Positions 7,833 through 17,688 of a stretch of DNA of 64,000 nt are shown piece by piece. Within the stretch, counting starts at the first letter, position 1, and the number at the start of each line of letters is the position of its first letter. This DNA is from Mycolicibacterium tusciae JS617 (GTDB lineage: Bacteria; Actinomycetota; Actinomycetes; Mycobacteriales; Mycobacteriaceae). The stretch is from contig NZ_KI912270.1 of the NCBI RefSeq assembly GCF_000243415.2, forward strand, positions 3,224,001 through 3,288,000. The letters run 5' to 3'. The notes under the pieces were generated by a model. That model saw only the letters and a program-made list of their open reading frames with translations, was not told the origin of the DNA and did not search any database. The position numbers and the translations under genes were made by a program.

Positions 7833-9194
7833 TTAGGCCGGCCCGGACAGGTTGCCGTCGCGGATGTCATTGCGACATTCGGCTCGGGTCTTCTCGGTTT
7901 GACTCACGCACGCCTGAACCTGTTCCTCGATGCCCGTCGCGTACACCTCGTCGGTTGGGGCGGGCGCGGCCGTCGGATGCGGACTCGGCACGGTGCCCTG
8001 ATAGATCGACCAGAGCTGGGTATTGGTGGCCGGCAATCGCGAGCAGTAGGCCTGCTGCCCGCTCGTCGCGACGCCGGCTGAACCGAGCGGATCGCAGTCC
8101 GCACCGATCCGCACCACCGGGACAGCCGGAGTGCTGGCGGCCGGCGGCGCCGGCGCACGTTGAGCAGCGGGCTCCTCGCGGTTGGCGATGGCCACACCCA
8201 CCGCGATCGCCCCGCCGACTAGCACCGCGGCGGCCCCCGCCGCAAGCAGCCCCAGCCGCAAACGGCGCGATCCCCCGGCATCCTTGCGCCTGTGCTGCTT
8301 TCCCGACGCGGGGGCGGCCATCGTCCTATCGGTGGCGCCCAGACCCTGCGCCGCTTCCGACAGGCCATGGGCCATCGCCTCGGCGAAATCAGTGCAGGTA
8401 TCGAAACGGTCGGCGGGCAACTTGGCCAATGCCCGTTCGAATGCAGGACCCAACCCCGAGAGTTCGGGGATGCGTTCGCCGATGGCGGGCGGGCTGGCCG
8501 TGAGGTGGTTACTGATCACCACCGCGGGATTGTCGTGCTGGAACAACTGCTGCCCGGTGAGGAGATGAAACGCGGTCGCGGCCAGCGCGTATTGATCGGC
8601 CCGGCCGTCGAGAGCCTGGCCCATGAGCTGTTCGGGTGCGGCATAGGCCACCGTGCCGACGGTCATATCGGTGGCGGTCAGACCCGCGGTGTCCTTGACC
8701 CAGCGCGCTATCCCGAAGTCCGCGAGGAGTGCGCGGCTGAACTTGGAGTTCGACTGCGCCAGCAGGATATTCGACGGTTTGACGTCGCGGTGCAGTAGCT
8801 CCTCGCCATGCGCATAGTCCAGCGCGTCGGCCACGGACGTCACTATTCGCACGACGTCCTCGGGCGGCAGACCGCCGCCCTGATGGTCACCTAGCAACCG
8901 TGCGGCATCGGTGCCCTCGACGAAGTCCATCGTGATCCACAGCTGGCCCTCGGCCTCGCCGCGGTCGTGCACGCCCACGATGTGCGGATGCCACAGTCGC
9001 GCAACCACGTCGGCCTCGCGATTGAAGCGTTCGCGGTATTCGCGGTCGATCGTCAACTCGACCGGCAGGATCTTCAGCGCGTCGTACCGCGGCAACCGCG
9101 GATGCTGGACGAGGTACACCTCGCCCATACCGCCCGCGCCGAGCTTATGAACGACGGTGTACCCGGCGAACACGTCGCCTTCGGCTAACGACAT
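7833..9194 (-). CDS. pknF: Transmembrane Ser/Thr protein kinase, PknF-like
   Basis: 453 residues. The kinase domain occupies about 11-270: glycine loop LGAGGMGEV, Lys41 in DALKIL, HRDVKPSN near 137, ADFGIA and APEQ. A single membrane helix follows near 306-330, then a ~120-residue extracellular part with paired cysteines. The start (MSLAEGDVFAGYTVV) and the tail with CDPLGS and AYCSRLPATNTQLWS resemble PknF of M. tuberculosis, so I use that name for the subfamily. Residues needed for activity are present. It converges on the TB8.4-like gene. Confidence 0.88.
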   Translation of the reverse strand: MSLAEGDVFAGYTVVHKLGAGGMGEVYLVQHPRLPRYDALKILPVELTIDREYRERFNREADVVARLWHPHIVGVHDRGEAEGQLWITMDFVEGTDAARLLGDHQGGGLPPEDVVRIVTSVADALDYAHGEELLHRDVKPSNILLAQSNSKFSRALLADFGIARWVKDTAGLTATDMTVGTVAYAAPEQLMGQALDGRADQYALAATAFHLLTGQQLFQHDNPAVVISNHLTASPPAIGERIPELSGLGPAFERALAKLPADRFDTCTDFAEAMAHGLSEAAQGLGATDRTMAAPASGKQHRRKDAGGSRRLRLGLLAAGAAAVLVGGAIAVGVAIANREEPAAQRAPAPPAASTPAVPVVRIGADCDPLGSAGVATSGQQAYCSRLPATNTQLWSIYQGTVPSPHPTAAPAPTDEVYATGIEEQVQACVSQTEKTRAECRNDIRDGNLSGPA

Positions 9195-9302
9195 GGCATC
9201 GCACCCCGCATGGTGGCGGCATCACCGTTTTGTGCCATCGGGAAACCTTCGCACGCGCATGCGCGGGTATTGCTGTGGGGATGCCAATCGGCGTGCCGGG
9301 TG

Positions 9303-10262
9303 CTAGCCCGAGGCCGCGACCGGCAACTGAACCGGCGTGACGAGCTGTCCCGACTCGAGGAAGCTGCTCAGGTTGCGCAGCGTGAGGTCCTCCATCGCCG
9401 CGCGAGTCTCGACAGTGCCGCTGGCGACGTGCGGCAGCACCACGACGTTGTCCATCGACAGCAGTGCCTCCGGCACGTTCGGCTCGTCCGCGAAGACGTC
9501 CAGGCCCGCGCCTGCCAACCGGCCGTCGACCAACGCCGCAACCAATGCGTTCTCGTCGACGACGCTGCCGCGCGCGATGTTGATCAGGTATCCGCTCGAT
9601 CCGAGCGCGTCGAGAACCTCGGCACTCACCAGCTTCTGCGTGCCCGCACCACCGGCGGCAGCTACGACCAGCACGTCGACCCCGGCCGCCAACTCCACCG
9701 GCGAGCCCACATAGGTGTACTCCGAGCCCTGGACCTCATGCCGATTGTGGTAGGAGATCGTGCATCCGAAAGCGCTGAGCCGCTTGGCGATTGCGCTACC
9801 GATCCGGCCCAGTCCAATGATCCCGACGCGGGTATTGCTGACCTGGCGCGTCAGCGGATAGTTGCCGTCGACCGGCCACCGGCCCGCCCGCACATAGCGG
9901 TCCGACGCCGAGAACTGGCGCAGCGTGTCGATCAACAGGCCCACCGCCGTATCGGCCACGCAGTCGGTCAGCACGTCCGGGGTGTTGCTCACGCCGACCC
10001 CGCGAGCGGCCGCCGCGTCGACGTCCGTCGTGTCGTAGCCGACACCGAAGTTCACCACCGCGCCGAGGTTCGGCAGCGCGGCCATCAACTCCGCGTTGAC
10101 CCCGGTGCGGCCCGAGGTCACCACCGCGCGGATCTCGCTACCGTGCTCAGCGAGGAACTCCGCGGGCTCATCGGGCAGTACGTACGCCGCGTAGTCGTCC
10201 TGCAGCGTCTGCGCCAACGACGGTTTCAACGGGCCAACCTGCAACACCGAACGATTGCTCAT
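9303..10262 (-). CDS. D-2-hydroxyacid dehydrogenase (glyoxylate/hydroxypyruvate reductase-like)
   Basis: 319 residues from the ATG at 10262; a longer reading from 10331 adds residues that look non-coding. The NAD(P)-binding Rossmann motif is GIIGLGRIGSAIAK near 142-155. Catalytic residues are Arg in NIARGSVV, Glu in FADEPNVPEAL and His in VLPHVASGT, all conserved. It would reduce short 2-keto acids such as glyoxylate or hydroxypyruvate. It is divergent from the sugar-acid operon that starts at 10568, and a second enzyme of the family ends that operon, so both may act on its products (inference). Confidence 0.88.
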   Translation of the reverse strand: MSNRSVLQVGPLKPSLAQTLQDDYAAYVLPDEPAEFLAEHGSEIRAVVTSGRTGVNAELMAALPNLGAVVNFGVGYDTTDVDAAAARGVGVSNTPDVLTDCVADTAVGLLIDTLRQFSASDRYVRAGRWPVDGNYPLTRQVSNTRVGIIGLGRIGSAIAKRLSAFGCTISYHNRHEVQGSEYTYVGSPVELAAGVDVLVVAAAGGAGTQKLVSAEVLDALGSSGYLINIARGSVVDENALVAALVDGRLAGAGLDVFADEPNVPEALLSMDNVVVLPHVASGTVETRAAMEDLTLRNLSSFLESGQLVTPVQLPVAASG

Positions 10263-10432
10263 AGTGCTGCCCACGCTACGACGACCTGCGGATACCCGTC
10301 CAACATTCGATTCGCATGGACTTATATCCAAAGAGCATCACTGGCAGGCCACCAGCCGTCGCGAGGTATCGGTACGTTGCTACGTCACACAACGCCGCAG
10401 CTCAAGTCATATTTATGGGGCTCCTGAAAAAC

Positions 10433-10446
10433 GGGACGACCGTCCC
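10433..10446. promoter_or_regulatory. Palindrome in divergent promoter region of sugar-acid operon
   Basis: GGGACG-AC-CGTCCC is a dyad of two 6-bp arms with a 2-bp centre. It lies in the 305-bp gap between the dehydrogenase (start 10262) and the ABC transporter operon (start 10568). The size and shape fit an IclR- or TetR-type operator, and an IclR regulator is encoded in the operon itself. No other strong signal was seen in this gap apart from the AGGAGG before 10568. Confidence 0.45.
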
Positions 10447-10567
10447 ATAATCGTCCGATATCGCCATTTGGCCCGGGTTGACGCTATCGAAACAGCGTCC
10501 TTACCGTGTGGTTGCGATCACAAGTCTCATCCACATACGTGGACGTCACTCCAGCCCAGGAGGATCG

Positions 10568-12148
10568 ATGCTTTTCAGGAGTCCACGCACCGCGCTCCGA
10601 CGCCGGGTGCTGGCCATGACGCTGGCGGCGGTCACCGTCACCGCCTCCGGGTGCACCGTCGCCAACTCTCGCCACGGCGGCTACGACCCCAACACCCTGC
10701 GCATCGTCCTCGCCCAGGAGCCGCCGACCCTGGAGCCCTGTGAGAGCTCACTGACCTCCACCGGCATCGTCGTCCGCTCCAACATCACCGAGCCGCTCAT
10801 CGAGCGCGACCCCAACTCCGGCGACCTGCAGCCGCTGCTCGCCACCGAGTGGCGCCAGAGTGCGCCGAACCAGTGGACGTTCAAGGTCCGCGACGGCGTC
10901 ACTTTCTCCAACGGCGCACCGATGACCGCCAAGGACGCCGCCTATTCGATCGATCGCGCGGTGAACTCCGACTTGAACTGCAACGTCGACGGCTACGTGT
11001 TCGGCGACGACCCCTTGGAGGTCGCCACACCCGACGACAGCACCCTCGTGGTGGGCACCAAGTCTCCCGATCCGATTCTCCCGCTGCGCATCTCGTTCGT
11101 CGAGATCGTGCCGACCGGCACCTCCATGACCGAGAAGGTGCGCGAGCCCATCGGCACCGGCCCTTACGCGATCGACGACTGGGAGTACGGGCAGCGGCTC
11201 TTCCTCAAGCGCAACGACACCTACTGGGGCTCCAAGCCCCCGTTCGCCAAGGCCGAATACCAGTGGCGCAGCGAGGGCAGCGTCCGCGCGGCGATGATCA
11301 CCAATGACGAGACCGACATCGCCGTGAGCCTCGGACCCGAGGACGGCGCCGAGGATCTCGGTGTGCCGTTCCAGAACAACGAGACCACCGCCCTGCGCAT
11401 GCAGGCCACCGAGGCGCCACTCAACGACATTCGCGTCCGCCAGGCCATCAACTACGCCGTCAACCGTGAAGGCATCGTCAAGGCGCTGTTCCGCGGACTC
11501 GGTGACCCCGCCTCACAGCTGATCCCCTCCGGCGTCGTCGGATACAACCCGGATCTGCAGCTGTGGCCACACGACCTCGACAAGGCCAGGGCGCTCATCG
11601 ACGAGGCCAGGGCCGACGGTGTGCCCGTCGACACCGAGATCCGCCTCATCGGCCGCACCGCCCAGTTCCCGAAGATCAGCGAGACCATCGAGGTGCTGCA
11701 GAGCGAGTTCTCCGACATCGGCCTCAACGTGAAGATCGAGATGATGGACACGTCCAACCAGCTGCTGTACCAGTTGCGGCCGTTCCTCGAGGGCGCCGGC
11801 CCCTACCTGCTGATGATCATGCATGGCAACCAGGCCGGTGACGCCGCGTTCACCATGGACCAGTACATGCTGTCCGACGGACCTCAAGCCGCCTACGGCA
11901 CACCGGAATTCGACACGAAGATCCGCGCCGCCGAGGAGCTCACCGGACAGCAGCGCCAGGATGCCTTCGCGAAGCTCTTCGCCGACGAGCCGCAGGAGAT
12001 CATGCAGATGGCCTACCTCGCGCATATGAAGGGCATCCTCGGCAAATCGCCTCGAGTCGACTACACCCCCAACTCCGCCACCGGTGACGAGATGCGGCTG
12101 GCCGAGATGACGCCCGCCGGCTCCGCCACCCCCACGGTCGCCCAGTAA
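10568..12148 (+). CDS. ABC importer substrate-binding lipoprotein (oligopeptide/dipeptide family 5)
   Basis: 526 residues; the ATG at 10568 has GGAGG five bases upstream. The signal peptide ends in a lipobox (TASGC near 26), so it is an extracellular lipoprotein. The fold is solute-binding family 5: NITEPLIERDPNSGDLQPLLATEW near the start, WTFKVRDGVTFSNGAPMTAKD, and IRVRQAINYAVNREGIVKALF in the middle. It heads a five-gene transporter set. Family 5 proteins bind peptides but also sugars, opines and other solutes. The link to glucarate dehydratase downstream suggests a sugar-acid or its conjugate (inference). Confidence 0.92.
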   Translation: MLFRSPRTALRRRVLAMTLAAVTVTASGCTVANSRHGGYDPNTLRIVLAQEPPTLEPCESSLTSTGIVVRSNITEPLIERDPNSGDLQPLLATEWRQSAPNQWTFKVRDGVTFSNGAPMTAKDAAYSIDRAVNSDLNCNVDGYVFGDDPLEVATPDDSTLVVGTKSPDPILPLRISFVEIVPTGTSMTEKVREPIGTGPYAIDDWEYGQRLFLKRNDTYWGSKPPFAKAEYQWRSEGSVRAAMITNDETDIAVSLGPEDGAEDLGVPFQNNETTALRMQATEAPLNDIRVRQAINYAVNREGIVKALFRGLGDPASQLIPSGVVGYNPDLQLWPHDLDKARALIDEARADGVPVDTEIRLIGRTAQFPKISETIEVLQSEFSDIGLNVKIEMMDTSNQLLYQLRPFLEGAGPYLLMIMHGNQAGDAAFTMDQYMLSDGPQAAYGTPEFDTKIRAAEELTGQQRQDAFAKLFADEPQEIMQMAYLAHMKGILGKSPRVDYTPNSATGDEMRLAEMTPAGSATPTVAQ

Positions 12149-12163
12149 GGAAGGCCAGACCCC

Positions 12164-13093
12164 ATGTTCTCCTTCATCCGGCGCCGGACATACACCAGCG
12201 CACTGCCTTTGATCATCGTGCTGCTGGGAGTGTTCCTGCTCGCGCGCCTCACCGGTGACCCCACCAACCTGTACCTGCCCGAGTCCGCGACGCCCGAACA
12301 GCGCGAAGCCTTCGCCAAGGCCAACGGTTTCGACCAGCCGGTATGGACGCAGCTCGTCGACTACTTCAAGGGCGTCCTGCATTTCGACTTCGGCACCTCA
12401 CTGCGCACCGGTGAGTCCGCCTCCGAGATGGCGTTCCGCGCATTCCCCGCCACCCTGCAGTTGGCCTTCACCACAATGCTTCTCGCCGTAGTCGGCGCCA
12501 TCGTCGTCGGCTGCTGGGCCGCCTACCGGCCCAACTCGCTTGCCGACCGGTTCTCCAGCCTGCTGTCCATGACCGCAGCGTCCATCCCCGACTTCTGGTT
12601 CGCCATCACCGGCGTGTGGCTCTTCGCGGTGCTCCTCGGCGTGCTGCCCACCTCCGGCGTCGACAGCGGCATCCTGTCCTGGATCCTGCCGATCGCCACC
12701 CTGATGATCCGGCCCCTCGGTGTGCTCACCCAAGTCGTGCGCGGTGCAATGGTTTCCGCACTCTCCGCGCCGTATGTACGGCTGGCCCGCAGCAAGGGCG
12801 CCAGCGACTTCCGCGTCGTGTCCCACCACGCGCTCCGCAACGCCGCCGCCCCCGCGCTGACCGTCGCCGGCGACCTGGCCGTCGGACTGATCAACGGCGC
12901 GGTCGTCGTCGAGGCGATCTTCGGCTGGCCCGGTATCGGCAAGCTGATGATCGACGCGATCCTGCAACGCGACTTCGCCGTCCTGCAGGCCGCCGTCCTG
13001 CTGACCGCCGTGAGCATCTTCCTGCTCAACATCTTCATCGACGCCTGCTACGCGCTGCTCGACGCACGTGTCCGCGAACCGGTAATGGCCTAA
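12164..13093 (+). CDS. ABC transporter permease, DppB-type
   Basis: 309 residues, about six membrane helices. The binding-protein-dependent permease signature reads YVRLARSKGASDFRVVSHHALRNA near 206-229, which docks to the ATPases. The N-terminal part with LIIVLLGVFLLARLTGDP is typical of the B-type subunit. RBS GGAAGG lies 10 bp before the ATG. It pairs with the C-type permease 13 bp downstream. Confidence 0.93.
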   Translation: MFSFIRRRTYTSALPLIIVLLGVFLLARLTGDPTNLYLPESATPEQREAFAKANGFDQPVWTQLVDYFKGVLHFDFGTSLRTGESASEMAFRAFPATLQLAFTTMLLAVVGAIVVGCWAAYRPNSLADRFSSLLSMTAASIPDFWFAITGVWLFAVLLGVLPTSGVDSGILSWILPIATLMIRPLGVLTQVVRGAMVSALSAPYVRLARSKGASDFRVVSHHALRNAAAPALTVAGDLAVGLINGAVVVEAIFGWPGIGKLMIDAILQRDFAVLQAAVLLTAVSIFLLNIFIDACYALLDARVREPVMA

Positions 13094-13106
13094 GGGAGAA
13101 AGAGAT

Positions 13107-14096
13107 ATGAGTACTGGAATCGATCTCGTACCCGTCAAGCCGACCACCGCCATCGTCGGTGAGCCTGGGCAAGACGACGCCAAAAAGGGCACTGCGTCGA
13201 AATGGTTCAGTATGCTGCTCAACGACCGCGTCGCTGCCGCCGCGGCCCTGATCCTTGGCTTGGTCTTCCTCACCGCGATCCTCGGCCCGACGCTCGTCGG
13301 TGACCTCGCCACCAAGATCGACCTGGACAACTCCAACCAGGCACCGTTCACGTTCGCGCACGGCTGGGCCAACTTCCTCGGCACCGACCCACTGGGCCGC
13401 AGCATGCTGGCCCGGCTGATCGTCGCGTGCCAGACGACCCTGTCGGTCGCGATCCCTGCCGTGGTGATCTCCGCGGTCGTCGGCTCGGCCGTCGGTATGT
13501 GGGCCGGCTACTACCGCGGCTGGCGCGAGACGGTCGCCATGCGCGTCGCCGACGTGATCATGAGCTTCCCGTCGCTGCTGCTCGCGGTCGTCGTGCTCTA
13601 CGTCTTCTCCCCCAGCGCGGCGAATATCGTTCTGGTGCTTGCGATCACCCGCATTCCGGTCTACCTGCGCACCGCTCGCGCCGAATCCGCGGAGCTGCAG
13701 AGCCGGCTGTTCGTCGACGCCGCCCGCACCTTCGGCGCACCTGCGGGCTCCATCATCTTCCGCCACGTCCTGCCGATCGTGCTGCCGACACTGCTGACCG
13801 TCGCGACATTGGACTTCTGCTACGTGATGTTGGCGGAGAGCTCGCTGAGCTTCCTCGGCATCGGCATCCAGCCGCCCGACGTCAGCTGGGGCCTGATGGT
13901 CGCCCAGGGGCGGACCTACCTGCACACCGCGTGGTGGCTGTCGTTCTTTCCCGGCCTGGCCATCGTCATCACCACCGTGTCGGCGACCATCCTGGCCGCG
14001 TGGGCCCGCATCGCCACCGATCCCGCGCAGCGGTGGCGCCTCACCGTCCCGCAGAAGAAGCTGTCCCGCTTCACCAAGACGACCAAGCGCATCTGA
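13107..14096 (+). CDS. ABC transporter permease, DppC-type
   Basis: 329 residues with an N-terminal cytoplasmic segment, then helices. C-type features are HGWANFLGTDPLGRSMLARL near 91-110, typical of DppC/OppC, and the coupling segment SRLFVDAARTFGAPAGSIIFRHVLP near 197-221. RBS AGGGAGAAAG precedes the ATG. Together with the preceding gene it forms the membrane channel of the importer. Confidence 0.93.
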   Translation: MSTGIDLVPVKPTTAIVGEPGQDDAKKGTASKWFSMLLNDRVAAAAALILGLVFLTAILGPTLVGDLATKIDLDNSNQAPFTFAHGWANFLGTDPLGRSMLARLIVACQTTLSVAIPAVVISAVVGSAVGMWAGYYRGWRETVAMRVADVIMSFPSLLLAVVVLYVFSPSAANIVLVLAITRIPVYLRTARAESAELQSRLFVDAARTFGAPAGSIIFRHVLPIVLPTLLTVATLDFCYVMLAESSLSFLGIGIQPPDVSWGLMVAQGRTYLHTAWWLSFFPGLAIVITTVSATILAAWARIATDPAQRWRLTVPQKKLSRFTKTTKRI

Positions 14097-14108
14097 GAGA
14101 GGGACGTC

Positions 14109-15131
14109 ATGACCGCTGCAATAGACCACAAGCCGACCGTTGGCCAGACCGACGCCAAGCCCGTGCTCGACGTCGACGGCATGAGTGTCGAGATCCGCAC
14201 CATCGGCGGCACCGTCCGCGCCGTCAACGAGGTCAGCTTCACCGCGCGTCGCGGTGAAACCCTCGCTCTGCTCGGCGAATCCGGCTGCGGCAAGTCGATG
14301 ACCGCCACCGCGCTCGTCGGCCTGCTCGAACCCGTCGCGGACGTGGTCGAGGGTTCGGCCACCCTCGGCGGCGTGGACCTGTTCAAGGCGGGCCCCGCGA
14401 AGCGTCGCGAGATGGCTGGCACCGAACTCGCGATCGTGTTCCAGGACGCGCTCACCGCGCTCAACCCGCTCTACACCGTGGGAACCCAACTCGCCGAACC
14501 GTTTCGGATTCACCACAACCTGTCCGCCAAGGAAGCCAAGCGCAAGGCCGTCGACCTGATGACCCGCGTCGGCATCCCGCAGCCAGAGTCGCGGCTCAAC
14601 TCCTACCCGCACCAGTTCTCCGGTGGTATGCGCCAACGCCTGCTCATCGCGATGGCCGTCGCGCTCAACCCCAGTGTGCTGATCGCCGACGAGCCCACCA
14701 CCGCGCTGGACGTCACCGTGCAGGCACAGATCATGGCGCTGCTGCGCGATCTCCGCACCGAGTTCGACATGGCGGTCGTCCTCATCACCCACGATCTGGC
14801 CCTGGTCGCCGAGGAAGCCGACCGGGTCGCGGTGATGTACGCGGGCAACATCGTCGAAACCGGCGCGGTGGCCGAGGTTTTCGCCAACCCGAAGCACCCC
14901 TACACCAAGGGCCTGCTGGACTCGGTGCCCGTGAACGCCCGCCGCGGTGACGACCTCAAGTCCATCGGCGGAACGCCACCGGACCTGCAGGCGATCCCCG
15001 ACGGCTGCGTGTATCAGGCCCGCTGCCCGCTGGCCCGCGAGATCTGCGCGACGACCCGGCCGACGCTCGACACCGTGGCAGCTGGCCGCAAGGCCGCCTG
15101 TCACTTCCCGGAAGAGGTCTCCAATGTCTGA
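14109..15131 (+). CDS. ABC transporter ATPase, DppD-type
   Basis: 340 residues. Walker A is GESGCGKS near 58-65, the signature is [14 protein letters not shown], Walker B is [14 protein letters not shown] and the switch His is in LITHDLAL. The C-terminal oligopeptide-ATPase extension has the cysteine pattern [15 protein letters not shown], which in this family may hold an Fe-S cluster. The stop overlaps the start of the partner ATPase by 8 bp, indicating coupled synthesis. Confidence 0.94.
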   Translation: MTAAIDHKPTVGQTDAKPVLDVDGMSVEIRTIGGTVRAVNEVSFTARRGETLALLGESGCGKSMTATALVGLLEPVADVVEGSATLGGVDLFKAGPAKRREMAGTELAIVFQDALTALNPLYTVGTQLAEPFRIHHNLSAKEAKRKAVDLMTRVGIPQPESRLNSYPHQFSGGMRQRLLIAMAVALNPSVLIADEPTTALDVTVQAQIMALLRDLRTEFDMAVVLITHDLALVAEEADRVAVMYAGNIVETGAVAEVFANPKHPYTKGLLDSVPVNARRGDDLKSIGGTPPDLQAIPDGCVYQARCPLAREICATTRPTLDTVAAGRKAACHFPEEVSNV

Positions 15132-16131
15132 AGTATCTGAGAACCTGCTCGAGGTCCGCGACCTGCGCAAGTCCTTCCGGGTAGCAGGTGCAGGCAAGAA
15201 GAAGCTGTGTGCGCTGGACGGCATCACGCTGGACCTGAAGCGCGGCGAAACGCTCGGCCTGGTCGGCGAGTCAGGCTGCGGAAAGTCCACGCTGGCAAGG
15301 ACATTGTTGATGCTGGAGCGCCCTGATGAAGGGACCGTGCGCTTTGACGGCGTCGACCCGTACAGCCTGCGCGGCAAAAACCTGCTGAACTTCCGCCGCC
15401 GGGTGCAGATGGTGTTCCAGGACCCGTACGCATCGCTGAACTCCCGCATGTCGGCCGGCGACATCATCGCCGAGCCGTGGCGCAGCCACAAAGACATGTA
15501 CCCGACTCGCAAGGACCGCGACATGCGGGTGCGCGGCCTGCTCGACCTCGTCGGCCTCGGCGCCAACGCGGCCGACAAGTACCCGCAGGAGTTCTCCGGC
15601 GGCCAGCGTCAGCGCATCGGCATCGCCCGCGCGCTCGCACTCGACCCCGACGTGATCATCTGCGACGAGCCGGTGTCCGCGCTCGACCTGTCGGTGCAGG
15701 CGCAGGTGCTCAACCTGCTCAACGAACTCCAGGGCGAACTGGGCATCAGTTACATCTTCATCAGCCACGACCTGTCGGTGGTGCGCCACGTCGCCGACCG
15801 CGTTTCGGTGATGTACCTGGGCCGCATCATCGAGAGCGGACCCACCGAAGCGGTTTTCGAGCGCCCCAACCACCCATACACCGCGGCGCTGATGTCGGCC
15901 GCCCCGAAACTCGACAGCGCGCAGCGCAAGGACCGGATCCTGCTCAAGGGTGAGGTGCCGTCCCCGATCGACCCGCCGTCGGGCTGCCGGTTCCGCACCC
16001 GCTGCTGGAAGGCCACCGAGATCTGCGCCACCACCGCACCACCAAGCGCGGCGGACCCAGCGGTCGCCGGGCACGCCGCCGAATGCCACCATCCCCTGCT
16101 GGCGGAAGGCAGCATGCTGGCCACGGCATGA
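15124..16131 (+). CDS. ABC transporter ATPase, DppF-type
   Basis: 335 residues from the ATG at 15124, inside the end of the DppD gene. Walker A is GESGCGKS, the signature FSGGQRQRIGIARA, Walker B VIICDEPVSALDLS, and the switch His in FISHDLSV. The C-terminal Cys cluster GCRFRTRCWKATEIC matches its partner. A longer in-frame reading from 14947 lies wholly inside DppD and is rejected. The last bases overlap the TauE-like gene in an ATGA junction. Confidence 0.94.
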   Translation: MSEVSENLLEVRDLRKSFRVAGAGKKKLCALDGITLDLKRGETLGLVGESGCGKSTLARTLLMLERPDEGTVRFDGVDPYSLRGKNLLNFRRRVQMVFQDPYASLNSRMSAGDIIAEPWRSHKDMYPTRKDRDMRVRGLLDLVGLGANAADKYPQEFSGGQRQRIGIARALALDPDVIICDEPVSALDLSVQAQVLNLLNELQGELGISYIFISHDLSVVRHVADRVSVMYLGRIIESGPTEAVFERPNHPYTAALMSAAPKLDSAQRKDRILLKGEVPSPIDPPSGCRFRTRCWKATEICATTAPPSAADPAVAGHAAECHHPLLAEGSMLATA

Positions 16132-16856
16132 GCGTATGGGGATATTGCATAGTGGCGGCGGCGATCATGCTGGCATCGGCGCTGCAGGCGTCGATCGGAT
16201 TCGGCATCGGCATGCTCTCCGCGCCGATCGTCGCGCTCGTCGACCCCGCCCTGATACCCGGCACCCTGATCATGGTCGCGACCCTGGTCACGCTGATGGT
16301 ACTGGTGCGCGAACGCGAAGACATCGACCTGCACGGCGCCAAATGGGCTCTGGTGGGGCGGGTTCCGGGCACCATAGCCGGCGCACTGCTACTGGCGATA
16401 CTGCCCGAACGCGGCCTGGCGATCATGCTCGCCCTCGTCGTGCTTCTCGGTGTCGGCTTGACCAGCTTCGGCTGGATCCCGGTGGCGCGGCGGCGCAACG
16501 TCGTACTGGCCGGGGCGGCCTCGGGGGTGCTCGGTACCGCGACGGCGATCGGAGGACCGCCGATGGCTCTGGTGTGGCAGCGCAAGGAGGGTGCGGTGCT
16601 GCGCAGCACGATGAGCGGGTTCTTCCTCGTCGGCTCGATCATGTCGATCGCCGCGCTGGCGGCCACCGGCGCGGTCAACGGCCACACTATGGCGATGTTC
16701 GCGATTCTCATTCCCGCCGCGGCGGCCGGCTACATGCTGTCCCAAGGCCTGAACCGGTTCTTGGATCCGAATCGATTGCGCTGGTTGGCGATCGGTATGT
16801 CAGGAGTGGGCGCCGTCGTGCTGATCGGCCGCGAACTGTTCGCGATGGGAGGCTGA
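16128..16856 (+). CDS. TauE/SafE (TSUP) family membrane permease
   Basis: 242 residues, about eight membrane helices and almost no loops. The pattern SIGFGIGMLSAPIVALVDPALIPGTLI near the N-terminus and TAIGGPPMALVWQRKEG in the middle is typical of TSUP transporters, which move sulfite, sulfonates or small organic anions. Translation is coupled to the ABC ATPase through the ATGA overlap. In this operon it may export or import an organic-acid by-product (inference). Confidence 0.88.
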   Translation: MSVWGYCIVAAAIMLASALQASIGFGIGMLSAPIVALVDPALIPGTLIMVATLVTLMVLVREREDIDLHGAKWALVGRVPGTIAGALLLAILPERGLAIMLALVVLLGVGLTSFGWIPVARRRNVVLAGAASGVLGTATAIGGPPMALVWQRKEGAVLRSTMSGFFLVGSIMSIAALAATGAVNGHTMAMFAILIPAAAAGYMLSQGLNRFLDPNRLRWLAIGMSGVGAVVLIGRELFAMGG

Positions 16857-16857
16857 C

Positions 16858-17688
16858 ATGTCAGAAGAACTCGTCGTACGCTCCTCGCGTGCGGGTGTGA
16901 AATCCGCGGTCCGCACCGTCGAGCTGCTGGAATTCCTCGCCGCCCGCCACGACGAGCCCGCGCGACTGCGTGAGATCAGCCACGCCCTCGACATGCCACG
17001 CAGCAGCGCCCACGCCCTGCTGCGCACACTCGTCGCCCAGGGATGGGTGCGCACCGACGCGACGGGCACCCTGTACACGATCGGCGTGCGAGCGCTGCTG
17101 GTCGGCACCAGCTACCTCGACAGCGACCCGTACCTGCCGCTGATCACACCGTTCCTCGACGACCTGCGCGACGACCTGGACGAGACCTTCCACCTGGGCC
17201 GGCTCGACGGCACTGACATCGTCTACCTCGCGACGCGGGAGTCCAAGAGCTACACCCGCACGTCGAATCGGGTCGGCAGGAGGCTGCCCGCCTACGCCAC
17301 CGCGCTCGGAAAGTCGCTCCTTGCCGAGCGATTCGGCACCGAACGTGACGAGCACGTCCCGGCGGCGCTCAAGCCGCTGACCGACAAGACGATCGTCGAC
17401 CGCGCCGCTCTCGATGCCCAACTCGACACCGTGCGCATCCGTGGCTTCGCCACCGACGACGAGGAGAACACCCCCGGGCTGCGGTGCTTCGCCGTGGCGC
17501 TGCACTACTGCCAGCCCGCGCAGGATGCCATCAGCGCATCCGTGCCGCTCGGCCGACTGACCCCACAACGCGAACACGAGATCGCCGACGCGCTGCGCAC
17601 CATGGGCGACAAGGTGTCTCGCGTGGTGCGGCCCCTGGCCAACGGCGACAAGTGGTTCGCGACCCACCTATCAGGAGATTCGCTGTGA
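16858..17688 (+). CDS. IclR-family transcriptional regulator
   Basis: 276 residues. The N-terminal winged helix (about 17-80) reads [42 protein letters not shown]. The C-terminal effector domain contains [17 protein letters not shown], the hallmark of IclR ligand-binding domains. It begins 1 bp after the TauE-like gene and overlaps the glucarate dehydratase start (GTGA), so it is inside the operon it probably controls. IclR proteins often sense the catabolic substrate. The palindrome at 10433-10446 is the best operator candidate. Confidence 0.93.
   Translation: MSEELVVRSSRAGVKSAVRTVELLEFLAARHDEPARLREISHALDMPRSSAHALLRTLVAQGWVRTDATGTLYTIGVRALLVGTSYLDSDPYLPLITPFLDDLRDDLDETFHLGRLDGTDIVYLATRESKSYTRTSNRVGRRLPAYATALGKSLLAERFGTERDEHVPAALKPLTDKTIVDRAALDAQLDTVRIRGFATDDEENTPGLRCFAVALHYCQPAQDAISASVPLGRLTPQREHEIADALRTMGDKVSRVVRPLANGDKWFATHLSGDSL

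Noticed and set aside
13035..15578. An 847-codon open frame on the minus strand across the ABC permease and ATPase genes
   Set aside because: It is antisense to four well-supported genes, Arg/Gly/His-rich and without domain motifs; a typical high-GC shadow frame.
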